DNA of 64,000 nt from an uncultured Prochlorococcus sp. (GTDB lineage: Bacteria > Cyanobacteriota > Cyanobacteriia > PCC-6307 > Cyanobiaceae). Position numbers and translations under genes: made by a program. Under the pieces are notes generated by a model that saw only the letters and a list, made by a program, of their open reading frames with translations, made no database searches and was not told where the DNA came from. Positions 20,035-29,404 of the stretch are shown here, one piece after another (positions within the stretch are counted from its first letter, which is position 1; each line of letters opens with the position of its first letter). The stretch is taken from the NCBI GenBank assembly GCA_902634515.1, contig CACPKH010000001.1:1-64000 (forward strand), read 5' to 3'.

Positions 20035-21201
20035 ATGAGCGTAAAATTAGCTTCTAATACAATACCTAACCAGCACATTGATAAACTTTCAAAATGGTTA
20101 GCAACATATCCTAGACTTACAAAAGCATCTGAAACTTTGAAATTTGAGAAAGCTTTCTCAAATTATATAGACGTTAACTATACTCGATTTGTAAATAGTG
20201 GTTCTTCAGCAAACTTACTCTTAGCAGCGGCAAATTTATTTTATAGGGATTTACCAAATAAAAATATAGCAGTACCAGCAATTTCCTGGTCAACAACTCT
20301 TAGTCCATTCATTCAGTTAGGATATAATCCGTACCTTGTAGATTGTGATCCCATAAATCTAGGAGTTAATATAGACCACTTATATTCAGTTATTAAATCT
20401 GAAAATATTTCAACCTTGATCTTAGTGCATGTTTTAGGACATGATTCTAATATTGAAAAAATATTAGATATATGTCAAGAAAGAAATATTCGCCTTTTCG
20501 AGGATACTTGTGAATCTATTGGTTCAACTTATAAAAAGAAAAAGTTAGGAAGCTTTGGTTTAGCATCTACATTTTCTTTTTACTATGGGCATCATATTTC
20601 CACAATTGAAGGGGGAGCAGTTTGTTCTGATAATATTGATTTCATAGAATTAGTAACTTCATTACGATCACATGGATGGAGTAGAGACCTCAGCAAAGGA
20701 TTAGCCAGAAAATTACAACTAGAATATTCAATTTCAGATTTTAGAAATCTATACTCATTTTACTATCCTGGATTTAATTTACGTTCTACAGAGATAAATG
20801 CATTCTTAGGCAACCTACAAATGAATCTATTAGACCAATACTGTAATAAACGATCAGAAATCTTTGATAGATATCTAAGCAACCTTAAGGAATTTTGGAG
20901 TCAAAACTCTTCTTGTGACTTTCTATCAGCATTTGCCTATGGAACATTAGTTGCTAACCCTGATGAAGTATGGGAATTCCTAAAAAGTAAAGATATAGAG
21001 AGCAGACCATTAGTATGTGGGAGCATGGGACTACAACCTTTTTGGAAGGAATTAAAAGGCGAGCCTTTGTCTTTTAGATATGCAGATCAAGTCCATAAGT
21101 ACGGCATTTATCTTCCAATAAATGCAGATATGAATGTCAATGATGTTAACTTAGTATGCTCTGAGTTCAAGAAAGTAGCTATCCCTTACTCTTTTAAATG
21201 A
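20035..21201 (+). CDS. DegT-fold PLP enzyme of the ColD/E1 (RfbH) dehydratase type
   Basis: FVNSGSSANLLLAAANL; FEDTCESIGSTYKKKKLGSFGLASTFSFYYGHHISTIEGGAVCSD, with His at the normally Lys position. Confidence 0.85.
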   Translation: MSVKLASNTIPNQHIDKLSKWLATYPRLTKASETLKFEKAFSNYIDVNYTRFVNSGSSANLLLAAANLFYRDLPNKNIAVPAISWSTTLSPFIQLGYNPYLVDCDPINLGVNIDHLYSVIKSENISTLILVHVLGHDSNIEKILDICQERNIRLFEDTCESIGSTYKKKKLGSFGLASTFSFYYGHHISTIEGGAVCSDNIDFIELVTSLRSHGWSRDLSKGLARKLQLEYSISDFRNLYSFYYPGFNLRSTEINAFLGNLQMNLLDQYCNKRSEIFDRYLSNLKEFWSQNSSCDFLSAFAYGTLVANPDEVWEFLKSKDIESRPLVCGSMGLQPFWKELKGEPLSFRYADQVHKYGIYLPINADMNVNDVNLVCSEFKKVAIPYSFK

Positions 21202-21237
21202 TAAAACTCTTTGAAAGATTTAGTAAAACCAATTTAT

Positions 21238-21705
21238 TTATTTTAAGTCTTTTAGGTACTCTCTAGAGTAATGATGTATATTTTCATCAGAGATTTCAAC
21301 CTTCTTTATCCATCTAGAAGACTTATGTTGCTTAGTTAAATTTAACTTTGTAAAATTTATAATGCTTATTTTATACGCAAGCACTATGTAATGAGTACTC
21401 ACCTCAGAACTTTCCCATATAGAATCATTATAAAAATGTTGATATATTCCAAAAAGATTTGAATTATAAAATTTAAGATCTAAACCAGTCTCTTCTTTTA
21501 CGATTCTTTCAAAGGCATTTTCTATAGTTTCATTCTTATAAACTCTACCACCTGGAACAAAAAATAATCCTTTTGCTGGTGGATTTAACCTCTTGCCCAT
21601 TAAGATATCTTGGTTGTTTCGTGAGATAATTAAATCTATAGCAGTTATTGGAATAGACTTAACACAATTTTTCCAATCTGAATCGTTTAGGAATCCTTTT
21701 ATCAC
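21238..21705 (-). CDS. gmm: Nudix hydrolase, GDP-mannose mannosyl hydrolase-like
   Basis: IISRNNQDILMGKRLNPPAKGLFFVPGGRVYKNETIENAFERIVKEETGLDL; YQHFYNDSIW resembles Gmm/WcaH. Confidence 0.85.
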   Translation of the reverse strand: MIKGFLNDSDWKNCVKSIPITAIDLIISRNNQDILMGKRLNPPAKGLFFVPGGRVYKNETIENAFERIVKEETGLDLKFYNSNLFGIYQHFYNDSIWESSEVSTHYIVLAYKISIINFTKLNLTKQHKSSRWIKKVEISDENIHHYSREYLKDLK

Positions 21706-22670
21706 TATTTAAGAAATAATCTAATTCTTTTTATTAATTTTAGAGGGACTAAATATATTCTCTTTACCTTATTTAGCAAACTGTTGTGTTTAAAATAATC
21801 TTTTAGAAGTCTTAGCATTCCTAGATCTTCTATTATTTCCTCAGGAAAAATAGAAATTTCTTGATCATTTTCTAATTTTGCTCTTATTTCACTAAGTTTT
21901 TCACAATGCTCCCCACTACCATCCATTCCGATATTATAAGTTAGGGATTCACAAGGAGTTAGACATAGACCATTGTTATTAAAAATAAATGCAAACCAAA
22001 ATATTGCCCAGGTATCCAATTTGCCAAATGCATTCGCTTCAACTTGGGCCCACCAATCAGAAACACCATCTAAGTTAAATCTTTTGCGATCAGCTTTTTT
22101 AACCGTATTAATTAAGTGAAATGCATCAGTACACAATGGATCTTCAATCATTGGAATCCACCGATCTCTCCATGTAGCCCATCCCCAGCAAAACATTGAA
22201 CGAAGTAGAAAACACTTTATTTTGGAATTTATGATATTTGATGTATCTAAACTATAATTAAATCCATTTATATGAAATATGTCTTTTTGCTCTTTGTATA
22301 AATTGAGTGCCATATTCATATAAGTAAGGAAATTCTTTCCAACAATAATATCATCTTCAAGTACAATTACACTTTCATGCTTTTGTAGCATTTGAGTTAC
22401 CCCATTAAGCAATGAACTTGCACATCCAGTATTCTTCTTTTTAGTAATCACTAGAAGCCTTTTAAAAAAACTTCCATAACTATTTGCTATTGATTCGACA
22501 TTTAGTACTTTTCTTCTTTCTCTTTCAAACCTAGGACCATCTATAAATATAGTGACCTCGGTCTCAGTAGCTAATTTCGAATTTTTAAGACTTTCCAGAG
22601 TTTTGTTTAGATGCCATGGTCGATTGAAGGCAAATATTGCTACTGGGTTTATAGGAATATTTTCATCCAT
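21705..22670 (-). CDS. glycosyltransferase (GT2/GNT-I-like)
   Basis: VAIFAFNRPWHLNKTLESLKNS; EDDIIVGKNFL; CWGWATWRDRW. Confidence 0.82.
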   Translation of the reverse strand: MDENIPINPVAIFAFNRPWHLNKTLESLKNSKLATETEVTIFIDGPRFERERRKVLNVESIANSYGSFFKRLLVITKKKNTGCASSLLNGVTQMLQKHESVIVLEDDIIVGKNFLTYMNMALNLYKEQKDIFHINGFNYSLDTSNIINSKIKCFLLRSMFCWGWATWRDRWIPMIEDPLCTDAFHLINTVKKADRKRFNLDGVSDWWAQVEANAFGKLDTWAIFWFAFIFNNNGLCLTPCESLTYNIGMDGSGEHCEKLSEIRAKLENDQEISIFPEEIIEDLGMLRLLKDYFKHNSLLNKVKRIYLVPLKLIKRIRLFLK

Positions 22671-23824
22671 TATATAAAAACTGTATTAGAGTTAATATTA
22701 TTAATTATATCTGATTTTATCTCATCATTATAAGGACCAGCTTTCAATATAACTATAGGCTCTTTATAATCTTTTAAACACTTAGGAGAATTTACAATTA
22801 GACTTGTACCATAAAGTCTTTTACCTTGCTTATGTATATCATTATCTAGAATTGAATTAATATTTGAAATATCTAATCCAAAGGCAATTAAGTATTGAGA
22901 AAATGTATGTGCTCCAAATAGAAATATAGGCATATTAGTTTTAGCAATTGATTCATTTATACTAGATACTACTTCCTCATAGTGATTAATATAGTCAAAA
23001 AATATCTTTTTGTTCTCATAATACAATTTCTTTTGTAATTCCGGCTGATAATAACTATCTGTTAGCTTAGTCTTATAAAAAATACTATGGTCATTTCTAT
23101 AATAATATTTAGATATAATTTGAAAACCAAATTTTGCAAGTAAAAAGTCTATGTAATCTTCAGTAAGGAATACAGAGTGTTCAAAATCAATAGCATTATT
23201 ATATTTTGCTATAAGCATTTCCTTTAAATTTGGTACAGAAAAACAATGATATTTTATTTGTTCTTGCTTTTTTGATATTGTCTCCATAAAATTACTAGGT
23301 TCATAAATGTGCTCCAAGACATGTGAATGAACAATTGTATCTACATCTTTTTCAATCTTAAAATATTCATCAAAGGTACCCTTTATAAATTTAGCAGGGC
23401 AATCTTTTATAGGAATTGGATTTGGCTCAATTATTGTCCATGGCAATGCTTTAAAATTAGAAAAATTTGTAGCAAGAATACCATGAGAGCCTCCAATCTC
23501 TAGAACATTTTTAATAGGAATATTCTTAAGGAAATTAGCAAATTCTTGATGATGCTCCTTCCAAACAGAACCAATTTGCCCAGCACCATGAAGTTGATCA
23601 TTTCCATATAAAATATCTAGCGGTATAAGTTTTGATAGTTGAATTAAACCTGAATCTTTAGATATTACCCACTCCATATCTTGATGGATATCTTCATCTA
23701 TATTATGGCTAACACAGCCCATAAAAATTGGGAATTGAGGAAAAGTAAATAATTCCTCCAGATCTTTTTTATCTGTAACTACGCACCTATTACGCTTAAT
23801 AATCTTCATGGAGTATGCAAGCAA
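22670..23824 (-). CDS. class I SAM-dependent methyltransferase, sugar C-methyltransferase-like
   Basis: VLEIGGSHGILATNF; VDTIVHSHVLEHIYEP; C-terminal FLFGAHTFSQYLIAFGLDISNINSILDND domain as in sugar C-methyltransferases. Confidence 0.75.
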   Translation of the reverse strand: MLAYSMKIIKRNRCVVTDKKDLEELFTFPQFPIFMGCVSHNIDEDIHQDMEWVISKDSGLIQLSKLIPLDILYGNDQLHGAGQIGSVWKEHHQEFANFLKNIPIKNVLEIGGSHGILATNFSNFKALPWTIIEPNPIPIKDCPAKFIKGTFDEYFKIEKDVDTIVHSHVLEHIYEPSNFMETISKKQEQIKYHCFSVPNLKEMLIAKYNNAIDFEHSVFLTEDYIDFLLAKFGFQIISKYYYRNDHSIFYKTKLTDSYYQPELQKKLYYENKKIFFDYINHYEEVVSSINESIAKTNMPIFLFGAHTFSQYLIAFGLDISNINSILDNDIHKQGKRLYGTSLIVNSPKCLKDYKEPIVILKAGPYNDEIKSDIINNINSNTVFI

Positions 23825-25380
23825 TCATAAAGCATGCTTTTACCTAGTGCATATAAAAGTTTATTGTAAGGCAAATGATGCAAAGGAGCAATATTTAAGA
23901 AAATTATAGAAGTAAGCAAATAAACTTTCTTTTTATCTAGAGATTTAGAAGATAGCCAATCACAAAATATTGACTCATATTCACATAGTATATTCTTCCT
24001 GTAAAAATCATACTTTATATCATTTTCAACCCAATCTATGCTATAAAAACCACAATCTATGATTTGATGATTTATAATTAAGCCATGTAATAGCTTCGCT
24101 AAATCATAATAAATATCACCATAATAAATGTCACCACCAAAATCTTGCCTCCAATCTAGGAAGGTAAACTTTTTCTTTAGTGAGTCATATAGGATATTTT
24201 CAAAGTGGAAATCACCATGAAATAATACAGGTATTCCTTTACTTAATTCCTCCCAGTCAATCATAGAAAATAAATCAGATAGCTTTGGTGTATAAGAACC
24301 ATTTATGTAACAAATACTGTCTTTAATGCCAATTAGCTTATTGAATTCCTCTACCCTTTTCAATGTCTTTGCATGATAGAAGTTATCGCAACGTTTATAG
24401 AATGATGACAATTCAGATTTAGAAAAATCTGCCCTTTCCCAAAAGGTATGAGAAAAATTTAGCAAATCTATGAATTTACTCTTATCATTTATATTAGACA
24501 TTAGACATCCATCAGATTTAATATATATATACATATTTTTAGATGAAGATATTACTTTTGGAATAAAACCATTCAATCTTTTAGATCTTAAAACACGATT
24601 TTTTATAAATTCAATATCATCTGAAAATTTAATAACTTTCTCCTTAACAAACCAAATTGCCTCATTCTCTTTTTCTAGAATTATAGGTTGATCTTTAGTT
24701 GAATAATTTTCTCTGGCAATTTTAAGATTATCAGGCGTACCTATATCATCCCAACAAAAACTATGCCCCTTAAAATCTAATTCATTTATCATTTTATTTA
24801 TAGCATAACTTTCACCTTCCTCTACTATAATTGGATCATTTGAATTCATGTATGACCAGAATAATTGATGATCATATATGCCACATAGTCCAATATAAGC
24901 ATAGTGATTACTATTAGAACTACCTTTACTGTATAGAGAAACTATATTTTCATATTCTCCTAATTCTATTGTCCTATATTGACTTAAGTCTTTTGAATTA
25001 GCATAACCTAACCAATTCTTATCTGCTTTTGGTACTATTTCTTTGACCAACGTATCACATGATAAAAAAATAAATGGTTTTTGTAGAAAAGGCTCGCAAA
25101 TCTTTAATGTATGGCCCAAACCAGAATCTTTCCCAATATACTTTTCAACCTCTATATATTTAATATTTATATTTGGGTAGGTTAACGAGATAAACTGTCT
25201 AACCAAATCACCTTTATAGCCTAAAGCAATTATAAACTCTGTATCTAAGGAAAATTTTTCTATTTGATGAGAAATTAAGGGCTTATTGTTAACACTTATA
25301 AGGGACTTGTTTAAATATCTTGTTAAGCTCCCTAAGCGAGAACCGATACCAGCTGTAGGTATAAATACGCATTCAGTCAT
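23806..25380 (-). CDS. bifunctional nucleotidyltransferase / choline-kinase-like phosphotransferase fusion
   Basis: N-term FIPTAGIGSRLGSLTRYLNKSLISVNNKPLI (NTP transferase); C-term IPVLFHGDFHFENILYDSLKKKFTFLDWRQDFGGD (APH/choline kinase catalytic motif). Confidence 0.85.
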   Translation of the reverse strand: MTECVFIPTAGIGSRLGSLTRYLNKSLISVNNKPLISHQIEKFSLDTEFIIALGYKGDLVRQFISLTYPNINIKYIEVEKYIGKDSGLGHTLKICEPFLQKPFIFLSCDTLVKEIVPKADKNWLGYANSKDLSQYRTIELGEYENIVSLYSKGSSNSNHYAYIGLCGIYDHQLFWSYMNSNDPIIVEEGESYAINKMINELDFKGHSFCWDDIGTPDNLKIARENYSTKDQPIILEKENEAIWFVKEKVIKFSDDIEFIKNRVLRSKRLNGFIPKVISSSKNMYIYIKSDGCLMSNINDKSKFIDLLNFSHTFWERADFSKSELSSFYKRCDNFYHAKTLKRVEEFNKLIGIKDSICYINGSYTPKLSDLFSMIDWEELSKGIPVLFHGDFHFENILYDSLKKKFTFLDWRQDFGGDIYYGDIYYDLAKLLHGLIINHQIIDCGFYSIDWVENDIKYDFYRKNILCEYESIFCDWLSSKSLDKKKVYLLTSIIFLNIAPLHHLPYNKLLYALGKSMLYDCLHTP

Positions 25381-25739
25381 TAATTCTCGCTTCTTTCATA
25401 GTCATCAGATAACCTTACTACGTCTTCGATTTCAGGCGTACTGGACTCTAAATAAACAGACTTTTCAATCGCCTCCATCCTATGGATAACCAAGGGTTTT
25501 ATTGTTATGCTTTCATTTGATGTAAATGTTTTCGACTTAAGATTTTCCATATTAGGTCCATATGTGATCATTAACTTCCCACTTAAAACATAAATTGTCT
25601 CAGCCTTTTTATTATGATACTGCAAGCTACAGCGATGCCCTTTATTCATCGTTAGCCGTTTAACTAAATAGATTGAATTTAGTTCTAAGATTTCTTCTTT
25701 ACCCCAAGGCTTTTCTATTAATTGAATTTTATCAGTCAT
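25380..25739 (-). CDS. cupin domain protein (mannose-6-phosphate isomerase type II C-terminal-like)
   Basis: EKPWGKEEILELNSIYLVKRLTMNKGHRCSLQYHNKKAETIYVLSGKLMI. Confidence 0.83.
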   Translation of the reverse strand: MTDKIQLIEKPWGKEEILELNSIYLVKRLTMNKGHRCSLQYHNKKAETIYVLSGKLMITYGPNMENLKSKTFTSNESITIKPLVIHRMEAIEKSVYLESSTPEIEDVVRLSDDYERSEN

Positions 25740-26560
25740 AATTTGAATTCCTTATAAACTGGATTGAATTCAAAGAACTTATCATAAAATGTCTTTACAT
25801 ACTCATTCATGGACCATCTGCTATTAAAACCATACTTTTTCCTTAACCAATGCTTACCTTCTTCTAGGTAAAGTCTTATATTCTCATCATAACTTTCAGT
25901 TTTTATTAATGCAGACTTGTTTATAAGATAAGATTCATTTTCTTCTGCAAAAACTTCTGCTGTAATCGCAGCTGCCCAGTTATTTGCATAAGCTTTTGCT
26001 ATTAATTCACTTTCCAATAAATATCCCCTAAAATTATTGCCATCAAAAACAAAGTCCATATAAGTAGGGCTTTGTGGATTTAAAATATCATCTAGAAAGG
26101 ATCTTCTAAGAAAATAAGCATTATTGTGAATATACCAAAAATATTTAGTAGACTGATTTGATAGTAAATGTTTTTCTCCCCACAACTTAGAACAGGGTGA
26201 CAATATACCTAGGCGAGGATGACTATCTAAAATCTTTAGCAACGGCTCTACTGTGCTTGTTTCCATAAGCTCTGTATCATTTGTTATAAGAAAAAATGCA
26301 TCATAATCGTTCCATTTATTAGAGTTATATAGTTTTAATAGTCCATAATTCATTCCCCTTGAGTATCTCAATCCAATTTTATTTATTTTATCTTCAGTAG
26401 CATGCCAGGTACAATATTTTGATAAAAGATTAGCATCTGATCCAGCTTCTAGAATATATACATCAGTCAATTCATTGTCATATTTTACTAAATGCTCATA
26501 TAGTTTATCTGCTGGTTTCGGAAGATTTCTATTAAGTATTATAGTGGCTACTCTTTTCAT
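25736..26560 (-). CDS. glycosyltransferase family 2-like protein
   Basis: VATIILNRNLPKPADKLYEHL...YDAFFLITNDTELME... Confidence 0.72.
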   Translation of the reverse strand: MKRVATIILNRNLPKPADKLYEHLVKYDNELTDVYILEAGSDANLLSKYCTWHATEDKINKIGLRYSRGMNYGLLKLYNSNKWNDYDAFFLITNDTELMETSTVEPLLKILDSHPRLGILSPCSKLWGEKHLLSNQSTKYFWYIHNNAYFLRRSFLDDILNPQSPTYMDFVFDGNNFRGYLLESELIAKAYANNWAAAITAEVFAEENESYLINKSALIKTESYDENIRLYLEEGKHWLRKKYGFNSRWSMNEYVKTFYDKFFEFNPVYKEFKL

Positions 26561-26562
26561 GA

Positions 26563-27735
26563 CTATTTAATTAAATTAAAACCTTTAAGATAACGAAGTA
26601 TTGATTTTTGAATTGATTCCTTAAGATAATTATCTAGCGAAATTCCTTTTTTTTCTAAATAGCTATTTGCTTTATTCTTGATGTTGATAAATTCATCCTT
26701 TGAAAAGATATAATGTCCACATAGTAATGCTTTATCCCTTTCAGATATATTCGATTTAGGTATTAACCATTTCTCCCATTTCTTCGATTCCAAAGAAAGT
26801 TTAATAAATTCATCTGCTAATTTTGGAAGATTATTATCCTCCAATACCTTTATAAAAGCTTTTGATTCAGTTACGCCAAACTCTGGAGCAACATTTGCAG
26901 AATGAATACCTAATCTTGGATGCCATTGAATAGCCTCATCTGAAAGATAATCAGCATTATGCTCTTTCATGAATATTGAGTGTTCTTTGCATATTTGTAC
27001 CATTTTTGGGACTTGTATCTCTGCAGGTATTTCATTCTCAACTCTCAAAGGATTATCAAAGGAGCCAACATTCCTCATTTCCAAAACCCTTGTACCAGTC
27101 TGAATAACTACAAAAGTAGGCTTAGGTAGTTTATTTGATTTACAAAATCTTTGAATTTGTTCTAATGTAAAATTTAGCTCTTCTTGTGTATTTGTCGAAC
27201 CACTTTGCTCTTCAGTTCCTATTTCAAATAAAACTTCTCGACCAATCTTTTTAGCATAACTATAGCAAAACTCATACAGTTCGTATATTCTTTCTAGTAC
27301 ATCTGAGGTTTTAGGATTAGAATGGATATCTATACTTGGATCAATATGTAGGATTTGGAAGCCAGAATCAATATCTTCTTTATAGGAAGCTTTTGCTGAT
27401 TCCATAGCTCTTCTGAGACTATAACTATTTTCTTTCTCGACTTCATTTTGCCATGGACCTCCATGATCTCTTGCTAATATTATCTTACCTTTCTTGTCCG
27501 CATTAATCACATAGTTTGAATAGTCAGATGTTGTCCAATTATTCACATAACCACCACCAAACTCTTTTGAATCAATTTGTCTTCTACTAGCAATAAGTAT
27601 TAAAGGAATATCATACTTAGTGGCTAAATCTATTGAAGCATCAACACAATTCAATGACATGGGTCCTATCCCTAATAATGTACAAGCCTTTGAATTTAAT
27701 GTGTTTTTAAGTTGATTGCCAATCATACTGCCCAT
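26563..27735 (-). CDS. GatZ/KbaZ-like (tagatose-bisphosphate aldolase non-catalytic subunit family) protein
   Basis: IPLILIASRRQID...GGYVNNWTTSDY...IILARDHGGPWQNE...ILHIDPSID...FEIGTEEQSG. Confidence 0.78.
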   Translation of the reverse strand: MGSMIGNQLKNTLNSKACTLLGIGPMSLNCVDASIDLATKYDIPLILIASRRQIDSKEFGGGYVNNWTTSDYSNYVINADKKGKIILARDHGGPWQNEVEKENSYSLRRAMESAKASYKEDIDSGFQILHIDPSIDIHSNPKTSDVLERIYELYEFCYSYAKKIGREVLFEIGTEEQSGSTNTQEELNFTLEQIQRFCKSNKLPKPTFVVIQTGTRVLEMRNVGSFDNPLRVENEIPAEIQVPKMVQICKEHSIFMKEHNADYLSDEAIQWHPRLGIHSANVAPEFGVTESKAFIKVLEDNNLPKLADEFIKLSLESKKWEKWLIPKSNISERDKALLCGHYIFSKDEFINIKNKANSYLEKKGISLDNYLKESIQKSILRYLKGFNLIK

Positions 27736-28256
27736 TCCCCGCTAACTTTTGAAATGTCTCCTCTTATATTTTCAATACTAGATACTCCAAAAAATTTATT
27801 GAGAATATGAATACAAGCATCAGCAACAGCTCTATCTCCTCCTGATCTTGATGAAATATAATTAGCAGATTTCTTGGCAGATTCATCTGCATTATAGGGA
27901 GCTATGCTATAAGAAACCTTTTGCATTACAATGTAATCAAATATACCATCTCCCATGTAAATAACATCCTTAGGGTTGTAATGATTAGAGATCCAATTAA
28001 TTCTTTTTACTGTACTAACCAGATCTAAACTATAGTTCATGTCTTCTACAATACGTTTATGACTAATATTAAATCCCTTTTTATCACCTGTAACAAATCT
28101 GATTTCCATAAATGGACTTAGAAGAGATAATCCATCATTGTCATCTGGGCCGAATACCTTCATAAACTTACCCTCTTCTGTATATAAAAACTGACCAGTA
28201 GAAAGCACTCCATCAACATCAAGAATAAAAACTTTTGGACTCCATTTTGAATTCAT
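27723..28256 (-). CDS. KdsC-like HAD phosphatase
   Basis: VFILDVDGVLSTGQFLYTEEGKFMKVFGPDDNDGLSLL; RFVTGDKKGF; VIYMGDGIFD. Confidence 0.85.
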   Translation of the reverse strand: MNSKWSPKVFILDVDGVLSTGQFLYTEEGKFMKVFGPDDNDGLSLLSPFMEIRFVTGDKKGFNISHKRIVEDMNYSLDLVSTVKRINWISNHYNPKDVIYMGDGIFDYIVMQKVSYSIAPYNADESAKKSANYISSRSGGDRAVADACIHILNKFFGVSSIENIRGDISKVSGEWAV

Positions 28257-28556
28257 ATAACTCTCTTTTGCTTTTGTTGATCATAATCTATCATCTTCTT
28301 TATTTCAGCTTTGGCTAAATTTATTAAAATTCTCTACTTTCAAGTTTTGTTTTGTATGCTAGTCTCATCAATTTTCTTTCTACCTCAAGCTATTGAAGAT
28401 CAGCTTGGCGTTCCATTGCAAGAATAACTATTTGTTAAGTAGTTATCAGGGGTCATTGACGTCACTCATGAAAAATGGCAAAAACTCTATCCAGCTTAGT
28501 ATTTGGAAATTCAAAGACATAGATAAATGATATGATTCCTAAGAATTAAATAAGCC

Positions 28557-29369
28557 TTATTTCCTCATATCTAAATATGGATTATTTTTAGTTAACTTGC
28601 TTATAATTTTACTGCAAGAATCTATTATAAATTTCTTTCTATAGTTAGTTTCATAATCAAATAATTTATTATCTTTAATTGTGTCAGAAATCCTTAATTG
28701 ATATAATAACGCTCTTCTTCTCTGATTCGATGTATTTGTTGGACTTCCATGTACTAGAAGGTGATTAAAGAATAAAGCATCTCCAGGATCAAGTAATACT
28801 TGTTTCAATTTTCTTCGACTAGAGATCTCACATAATTGTGAATACTTTACTCGCCTCTTGTGCCCTAAATTACAGTTAACAATATCCTCATGTTCAAGTA
28901 GTCCTTCTTTATGAGATTCTTCAAAAATACAAAGTGGACCATTACTTTCATTATGTTTGTCTAGAGCAATAAAAACTTGTATGAATTTATTTAGGTCTTT
29001 TTTACTTGAATAACCAGGAGCATAAGTATCAATATTAAAAAACTCTTGATGCCATTCAACATCGGGTCCAATATAAGCAGCTTTGTTGACTACAAGAAGA
29101 TGATTGCATTTAAGCTTACCTGGGCTTAACAATGTCTTTGAAACTTTCTCTATTTCCAACTTTGATGACAAACTCACCATTTCACTATTGTCAATTAAAT
29201 TACCGTAACCCCAGGGAACATCTTCAGAATATGGTATAAATACCTTTGGCTCTAAGTTATCTACCAATCGATTTATTTTTACAATACTATCTTCATTAAT
29301 TAAATTTTTAATTACAATATAACCCTTATCATAATATTCATCTATTTGGGAACTGCTTAACTCTTTCAT
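28557..29369 (-). CDS. phytanoyl-CoA dioxygenase (PhyH) family protein
   Basis: GYIVIKNLINEDSI; VEWHQEFFNIDTYAPG; ALFFNHLLVHGSPTNTSNQRRRALLYQLRI. Confidence 0.8.
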   Translation of the reverse strand: MKELSSSQIDEYYDKGYIVIKNLINEDSIVKINRLVDNLEPKVFIPYSEDVPWGYGNLIDNSEMVSLSSKLEIEKVSKTLLSPGKLKCNHLLVVNKAAYIGPDVEWHQEFFNIDTYAPGYSSKKDLNKFIQVFIALDKHNESNGPLCIFEESHKEGLLEHEDIVNCNLGHKRRVKYSQLCEISSRRKLKQVLLDPGDALFFNHLLVHGSPTNTSNQRRRALLYQLRISDTIKDNKLFDYETNYRKKFIIDSCSKIISKLTKNNPYLDMRK

Positions 29370-29404
29370 ATCAAGCCTTATAAGTCTATAGACTAATAAT
29401 TATA

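Noticed and set aside
28257-28556. Short open stretch ...MLVSSIFFLPQAIEDQLGVPLQE* on the plus strand
   Set aside because: Could be a gene remnant but too short and without a recognisable family.
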